From Ottowia thiooxydans DSM 14619 (lineage in GTDB: Bacteria; Pseudomonadota; Gammaproteobacteria; Burkholderiales; Burkholderiaceae_C), in contig NZ_AUGX01000001.1 in NCBI RefSeq assembly GCF_000422885.1, positions 63,238 to 127,237 on the forward strand: a DNA stretch of 64,000 bases. The letters are read 5' to 3'. The position numbers and the translations under genes were made by a program. Positions 59,596-64,000 of the stretch are shown here, one piece after another. The stretch's first letter is position 1; every line of letters starts with the position of its first letter. The notes under the pieces were generated by a model. That model was not told the origin of the DNA, ran no database searches, and worked only from the letters and a program-made list of their open reading frames with translations.

Positions 59596-60867
59596 ATGAA
59601 TACCAGCACCCTGGCTCCATCTACCCAAGACATTCGGGCGCTACGCGTCAGTGGTTCTCGGCTCTGGCAATCCCTTATGGATCTGGCGAAAATTGGCGGT
59701 ACCGAAAAAGGCGGCGTCTGCCGTCTGGCCTTGACCGAGCTCGATGGTCAGGGGCGCGATCTTTTCTCCCAATGGGCGCGAGAGGCTGGCTGCACGATCA
59801 GAGTTGATGCCATCGGCAATATATTTGCTCGCAGGGCAGGGGCGGACAATACGCTCCCACCCGTGATGACCGGCAGCCACATAGACACCCAACCCACCGG
59901 CGGCAAGTTTGATGGCAACTACGGTGTGCTGGCTGGCATTGAAGTGCTGCGTACCCTGAATGACGCCGGTGTGCGCACCCTCGCTCCGCTTGAAGTCGTG
60001 GTGTGGACCAACGAGGAAGGCTCACGTTTCGTTCCAGTCATGATGGGCTCTGGTGTGTTTGTGGGCGCTTTCACGCTCGAACATGCACTGGCACAGCAAG
60101 ACACCGAGGGTGTGAGCGTGCGTGACGCCCTGAAGCAGATTGGCTACGCAGGCCCGTTGGAAGCGGCGCACCCGGTGGGCGCGTACTTTGAGGCGCATAT
60201 TGAACAAGGCCCCGTACTCGAAAACCATGAAAAGGTCATTGGTGTGGTGCAAGCAGCCCTGGGCCAGCGCTGGTATGACGTCACCGTGCAAGGAATGGAA
60301 GCCCATGCGGGCCCCACGCCTATGGAGTTGCGTAAAGACGCCTTACTGGCCTCTAGCGCGCTGATTGCCGAAGTGAACCGCATTGCGGTGGATCGCAAGC
60401 CGCATGCCCGCGGCACCGTGGGTTTTATGGAAGTGTTCCCGAACTCACGCAATGTCATTCCGGGGCGCGTGAAGTTCAGTGTTGATTTGCGCGCGCCGGG
60501 CGATGCGCAGCTGACTGAGATGGACGCCGCCATTCGGGCCGCTTGTGAGCGCGTAGCTGCAGAAAATGGGGTGAAGATCGAAATCGAACAGGTAGTGTAT
60601 TTTCCGCCGCAGCCTTTCAACCCCAAATTGGTAGAAGCTGTACGCACCAATGCCACCGATCTGGGCTACAGCACAATGGATTGCGTGAGTGGCGCTGGGC
60701 ACGATGCGGTTTATGTGGCGCGCGTGGCGCCAGCGGCGATGATCTTTGTACCGTGTGCAGATGGCATCAGCCACAACGAGATTGAAGACGCGGAGCCAGA
60801 GCACCTTGAGGCGGGTTGCAATGTGCTTTTGCGTGCCATGCTGGATAGCGCCGGAATAGCGCAATGA
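59596..60867 (+). CDS. Zn-dependent N-carbamoyl-amino-acid / allantoate amidohydrolase (M20)
   Basis: A 423-residue M20-family hydrolase. Metal ligands are in TGSHIDTQ (His near 94), KFDGNYGV (Asp near 103), WTNEEGSRF (Glu near 138), EAHIEQGP (His near 202) and ISHNEIED (His near 395). The layout matches HyuC/AllC/beta-ureidopropionase-type enzymes that release ammonia and CO2 from N-carbamoyl or ureido compounds. It ends in an ATGA overlap with the M81 peptidase gene. It should act in the cytoplasm on the imported ligand. Confidence 0.92.
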   Translation: MNTSTLAPSTQDIRALRVSGSRLWQSLMDLAKIGGTEKGGVCRLALTELDGQGRDLFSQWAREAGCTIRVDAIGNIFARRAGADNTLPPVMTGSHIDTQPTGGKFDGNYGVLAGIEVLRTLNDAGVRTLAPLEVVVWTNEEGSRFVPVMMGSGVFVGAFTLEHALAQQDTEGVSVRDALKQIGYAGPLEAAHPVGAYFEAHIEQGPVLENHEKVIGVVQAALGQRWYDVTVQGMEAHAGPTPMELRKDALLASSALIAEVNRIAVDRKPHARGTVGFMEVFPNSRNVIPGRVKFSVDLRAPGDAQLTEMDAAIRAACERVAAENGVKIEIEQVVYFPPQPFNPKLVEAVRTNATDLGYSTMDCVSGAGHDAVYVARVAPAAMIFVPCADGISHNEIEDAEPEHLEAGCNVLLRAMLDSAGIAQ

Positions 60868-62339
60868 GCAAGAAGAAGTTCCTCATCGCGCGCCTCAACC
60901 ACGAGACGAACACGTTTTCGCCGGTTCCCACGCCTATTGAGGCGTTTGCACCGGACTATGGGGTGGATGCCTATCGAGCCAACAAAGGCATGAGAACGGC
61001 CATGGCGGCGTTCATAGAACTGGCTGAGGCAGAAGGCGCGGAGTTGGTTACCCCGGTGTCTGCCATGTCCAACCCCAGCGGCCCGGTGCATGCCGCTGCT
61101 TACGACGAGCTCACGCGTCGTATTGTGGAGGCCGCGCCCGGTTGCGATGCGATCTTGCTGGATCTGCACGGCGCCATGGTGGCCGAAAACAGCGGCGACG
61201 GTGAAGGCGATCTGCTGGAGCGCGTGCGTGCCGCCGCGCCTGGCGTACCTATTGGTGTGGCACTGGATTTACACGGCAACATCACCCCTAAGATGATCAG
61301 CCATGCCGATGTGATGGTGGGCTTTAAGACCTACCCCCACGTTGATATGTATGAAACCGGTGAGCAAGCTGGCCGGCTGCTGCTGGAGATGTGGCGCGGC
61401 ACGGCGGCCTATCAGGTGGTGTGGAAGCGCTTGCCGTTGATGAGCCACACCCTTCGCAGCACGACATTGAGTGGGCATATGCGCCAAGCGGTAGAGACTG
61501 CGCGTGAGCTGGAGCGAAACGGCGTTTCCGCCGTTTCGGTATTCAGTGGTTTCTCGCTGGCCGATATTGAAGCGCCGTGCGTCAGCGTAGTGGCTACCTG
61601 CCGCCAACATGATGTGGCCGCCGGTAGAGAGGCGGTTGACGGCTTGGCTGCGCAAATTTGGGAGCACCGCAAGGATTACGTCTACCAAAGCGAGCCGTTG
61701 CCTGATTCCCTGGTGCGAGCGGAATCCCTTGCGAAAGACGCTACCAAGCCTGTGCTCTTGTTGGACCATGGCGATAACTGCATGTCTGGCGGAACCTGCG
61801 ACACCATGGATGTGTTGCAGGCGGCGCTGGAGTTGGGGCTTTCCGGCATGGCCATGGGGCCACTTTGCGACCCGCAAGCAGTGGCTTTGCTCACTGCGGC
61901 AGGCGTTGGCGCAGAGCTGGAGATTGAGCTTGGCAACAAGGTGTCGCTCGAACACATTGGATTGCACAAGAAGCCGCTGCGTTTGCGCGGTACTGTCCGT
62001 GCGGTGAGCGACGGTGGCTACACCGTGACCGGCCCCATCTACACGGGCCAGCGATGCCAGATGGGGCGTGCGGTGTGCTTTGATATTGGAGCTGCGCAGA
62101 TTGTCGTGACCGAGCAGACGCATGAGCCGTGGGACCTTGGCGTGTTCCATTGTGTGGGAATGGACCCCACGCAGTTCCGCTACCTCTTGCTCAAATCGCG
62201 CATGTACTGCCGGCCAGTGTTTGTGCCACTCTCGGCAGGCTTGGTTGAGTGTGACAGCCCGGGCGTGACCACGTCTGACTACACACGCTTCACGTTTGAT
62301 CATGTGAGCCGCCCGGTGTTTCCGCTGGACGTCATTTAA
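60864..62339 (+). CDS. M81 family metallopeptidase, MlrC-like
   Basis: A 491-residue protein of the MlrC (microcystinase C) family: LNHETNTFSP (about 11-20), ILLDLHGAMV (about 96-105), IGVALDLHGNIT (about 130-141), GFKTYPHVDM (about 151-160) and LLLDHGDNCMSGG (about 297-309). MlrC hydrolyses the linear tetrapeptide from microcystin; most family members act on unknown peptides or amides. Coupling by ATGA to the amidohydrolase suggests two consecutive hydrolyses of one imported compound. Confidence 0.92.
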   Translation: MSKKKFLIARLNHETNTFSPVPTPIEAFAPDYGVDAYRANKGMRTAMAAFIELAEAEGAELVTPVSAMSNPSGPVHAAAYDELTRRIVEAAPGCDAILLDLHGAMVAENSGDGEGDLLERVRAAAPGVPIGVALDLHGNITPKMISHADVMVGFKTYPHVDMYETGEQAGRLLLEMWRGTAAYQVVWKRLPLMSHTLRSTTLSGHMRQAVETARELERNGVSAVSVFSGFSLADIEAPCVSVVATCRQHDVAAGREAVDGLAAQIWEHRKDYVYQSEPLPDSLVRAESLAKDATKPVLLLDHGDNCMSGGTCDTMDVLQAALELGLSGMAMGPLCDPQAVALLTAAGVGAELEIELGNKVSLEHIGLHKKPLRLRGTVRAVSDGGYTVTGPIYTGQRCQMGRAVCFDIGAAQIVVTEQTHEPWDLGVFHCVGMDPTQFRYLLLKSRMYCRPVFVPLSAGLVECDSPGVTTSDYTRFTFDHVSRPVFPLDVI

Positions 62340-62765
62340 GGCGCCCACGCTTTCGATCGCGCAGGCCTCTTCCGGGGCTCTGCGAATGATCTTCCGTCCT
62401 TGCGGTTCCGACGTGGTCTGATCCGCGGTGTCAGGCGTCTTTGTCGTTTCCAGCCTCTTGCATCCGTCATCCCCGGATGGCCGGCCCCGTGCGCAGGCGG
62501 GAATTCCGATTTAAGAAGTGCCGCGCTCGCGGACTATCGGCCGCCTTTCACGCACGGCGAGGCCTACGGCGTACAGGCCTCATTCACGCCCCCCGGCAAA
62601 ACTCGCCTTGCATACCATCCCGAAGCCAGCGCTCGGAATCCACTATGGGTTCTGCAGAGGATCCTTAAGCGTTGCTAATGAGTATTGCATCATTTCTAAT
62701 TTGTCGCACCTTTTCTTTGACAGTAAAGTGACTCAACATTCACGGGGTTCAGAGGAGTTTGCTTC
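62340..62765. other. Intergenic region with a candidate dispersed repeat
   Basis: About 425 bp with no supported gene. The stretch 62465-62515 (CATCCCCGGATGGCC...GCAGGCGGGAATTCC) resembles the CGTCATxCCCGCGxAGGCGGGAAT-type intergenic repeats of betaproteobacteria (recalled). The last 100 bp (62665-62765) are AT-richer and should hold the promoter of the next gene. Confidence 0.35.
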
Positions 62766-63356
62766 ATGCTGCAAAGTGACACGCAGGAGTCTGGCGTTCA
62801 TCAATCCATCAGCCTTATGAAGGGACACTTGAGCAAGCAAGGCTTGAACCGTGAGAGCCTCGCAGACGTGCTGGCATGCGTTGTAGAACTGGCTTCGCAC
62901 AAGGACTGGTGGACCCACCCCCGCTACGCGGAACCAGAGGCGGGGGAAAATCAAGCGAGATATCTGATCAGCGAGGATGCTGATAGAGGGTTTGCCCTCT
63001 ACCTGAATGTCATGTTGCCGGGCAAGAAAATTGTTCCGCACAATCACACCACATGGGCCTGCATCGCTTCCGTTGAGGGCATCGAATACAACTATGTATA
63101 CGACCGAATTGATGATGACACTGTGCTCGGTAAAGGCGAAGTCAAGCAACGGGAATTGGTGATTGTTGAGCCTGGAACGGGCATCGCGCTGATGCCCGAT
63201 GACATTCATGCCGTTCAGATCCAGGGGACACAAGCCATTCGTCACCTGCACATGTACGGAAAAGCCCTGGAGATTCTGGACGAGCGGATTGCCTTCGACA
63301 CAGAGGCAGGCACCTACAAGGTCATGCCGCTCGGCGTCACCTCCAGGCGCGTCTGA
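62766..63356 (+). CDS. Thiol dioxygenase-like protein (cysteine dioxygenase superfamily), copy 2
   Basis: A 196-residue cupin with the same motif set as the gene at 42548: His92 and His94 (VPHNHTTWACI), His148 (MPDDIHAVQI), then HLHMYGKALEILDERIAFD (in part) close to the end. GAGGAG lies eight bases before the ATG. The sequence resembles copy 1 throughout but they clearly differ, so they are old paralogs or separate acquisitions. It precedes a polar-amino-acid ABC receptor gene by about 310 bp. Confidence 0.85.
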   Translation: MLQSDTQESGVHQSISLMKGHLSKQGLNRESLADVLACVVELASHKDWWTHPRYAEPEAGENQARYLISEDADRGFALYLNVMLPGKKIVPHNHTTWACIASVEGIEYNYVYDRIDDDTVLGKGEVKQRELVIVEPGTGIALMPDDIHAVQIQGTQAIRHLHMYGKALEILDERIAFDTEAGTYKVMPLGVTSRRV

Positions 63357-63665
63357 AGTGGGGCAACAAGGCAACCGCAAACGCGTTAATCACCGTATGC
63401 ATGCCTGGCGAACCTTGAGCGGCTGGTGTAGTACCCCGGCCACCGACGGTCGCACCCTTGTTCACCGTGGTGGCCGAGCGGTATCAAACATGCCTGCGCT
63501 CCGCAAACTTACCTGCGATCTCCTGCACAGCCAGGAGCCTGCCGGCTATTCGCAGCCGGCAATTGCCAAATCCAACAGTTTCCCGGAGGTGCGAGCAGGT
63601 TTCACGCGCTGGATGACTACCGATAGATCCCCTTGGTTCGACAGACACTTATATAAGGAGCTTTC
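63357..63665. other. Intergenic region before the ABC receptor gene
   Basis: About 310 bp. A plus-strand frame (63199-63669) crosses it but overlaps the dioxygenase gene and has an Arg/Ser/Thr-rich, non-coding look. The GCCGGCT/AGCCGGC hairpin at 63540-63560 lacks a T run. The AAGGAG at 63656-63661 serves the next gene. Confidence 0.4.
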
Positions 63666-64000
63666 ATGATCAGATTCTTTGCATCAGCATCTCTCGCAGC
63701 GCTGACGGTCTTGGCTTCCACGTCGGCAATGGCCGGCAAGGTCATGGACAAGATCAATGAGCGAGGCCAACTTGCGGCGTGCATCAAGCTCGACTACCGA
63801 CCTTTCGGCTATCGCGCACCCAATGGCGATCAAGTGGGACTGGAGCATGATCTGGTGGCGGATCTGGCAAAGCGGCTGGGACAGAAGTTCAACAAACCCA
63901 TTTCCGTTGAAAAAATCTCCGTGATTGCGGCCAATCGCGTTCAGTTTGTGCAGCAAGGCAAATGCGATGTGCTTATTGGCACCATGACAGATAACGCTGA
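63666..64000 (+). CDS. Polar amino acid ABC transporter substrate-binding protein (5' part)
   Basis: The first 111 codons run off the window. A signal peptide (about 1-23, cleavage after AMA) is followed by VMDKINERGQLAACIKLDYRPFGYRAPNGDQVGLEHDL in part, the start of a family-3 type receptor for polar amino acids. Good AAGGAG before the ATG. The upstream thiol-dioxygenase gene suggests that a thiol or sulfur amino acid is the ligand. Confidence 0.9.
   Translation, partial: MIRFFASASLAALTVLASTSAMAGKVMDKINERGQLAACIKLDYRPFGYRAPNGDQVGLEHDLVADLAKRLGQKFNKPISVEKISVIAANRVQFVQQGKCDVLIGTMTDNA

Noticed and set aside
61269-62348. 359-residue minus-strand open frame
   Set aside because: It is fully antisense to the MlrC-like gene. 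Its translation is His/Arg/Gln-rich without family motifs, while the plus strand shows clear M81 motifs and operon overlaps.
63199-63669. 156-residue plus-strand open frame
   Set aside because: It overlaps the thiol-dioxygenase gene in another frame, has Arg/Ser/Thr-rich low-quality composition, and ends over the start of the ABC receptor gene.

Overview
The window looks like the chromosome of a betaproteobacterium, most likely of the Comamonadaceae (inference). Supporting signs are GC-rich host genes, two proteins with IPTL-CTERM sorting tails, two Bug/TctC-type solute receptors, a multi-cluster catabolic gene set, and an intergenic repeat of a type I recall from Comamonadaceae. Two AT-richer or mosaic integrated elements interrupt the host backbone.

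Layout. 1-1818: end of an unidentified gene, a repeat-bearing intergenic region and a TauE/SafE permease. 1819-9789: an integrative mobilizable element of about 8 kb. It carries a rolling-circle Rep, an H-NS-like protein, a zinc-ribbon membrane protein, a MobA/MobL relaxase with a divergent MobC-like gene and an IncQ-like oriT, a degenerate DnaQ-like exonuclease, a probable small RNA and a tyrosine integrase. It ends in the terminator of tRNA-Ser(CGA). 9807-11864: a short host segment with tRNA-Ser, an IPTL-CTERM protein and tRNA-Asn(GTT). 11816-33647: a 21.8 kb prophage-like island inserted in tRNA-Asn, bounded by a perfect 54-bp duplication of the tRNA 3' part and carrying its integrase at the right end. 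It has a replication block (AlpA-like, O-like protein with internal iterons, DnaB helicase), regulators of the Rha type and two large virion-like proteins. I see no capsid, portal or terminase gene. In its middle lies an accessory block with two near-consensus LexA boxes, an SRAP (YedK/HMCES) protein and a DprA-like plus phosphoribosyltransferase gene pair. This pair is the best candidate in the window for an undescribed conflict or DNA-damage system.

33798-64000 is host metabolism. First come a GNAT/Rnk fusion and a LysR regulator. Next is an organosulfur-looking operon: four-domain rhodanese, dienelactone-hydrolase-like enzyme, a complete PotD/A/B/C-type ABC transporter and a thiol-dioxygenase-like cupin. 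An IPTL-CTERM beta-rich surface protein and a coupled hypothetical gene follow. A seven-gene minus-strand catabolic operon comes next, in the order TauD-like dioxygenase, GntR, Bug receptor, SMP-30 lactonase, ThDP enzyme, second Bug receptor, SDR. A second GntR then diverges from a branched-chain-type ABC transporter operon that ends in an N-carbamoyl amidohydrolase and an MlrC-like M81 peptidase. Last are a second thiol-dioxygenase-like gene and the start of a polar-amino-acid ABC receptor that runs off the window.

The metabolic blocks share one design: uptake system, one to three soluble enzymes and a local GntR or LysR regulator. Two blocks pair a CDO-superfamily dioxygenase with an ABC importer, which suggests scavenging of thiol-containing amino-acid-like compounds (inference). 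All coordinates and motifs were read by eye; no database search was run.
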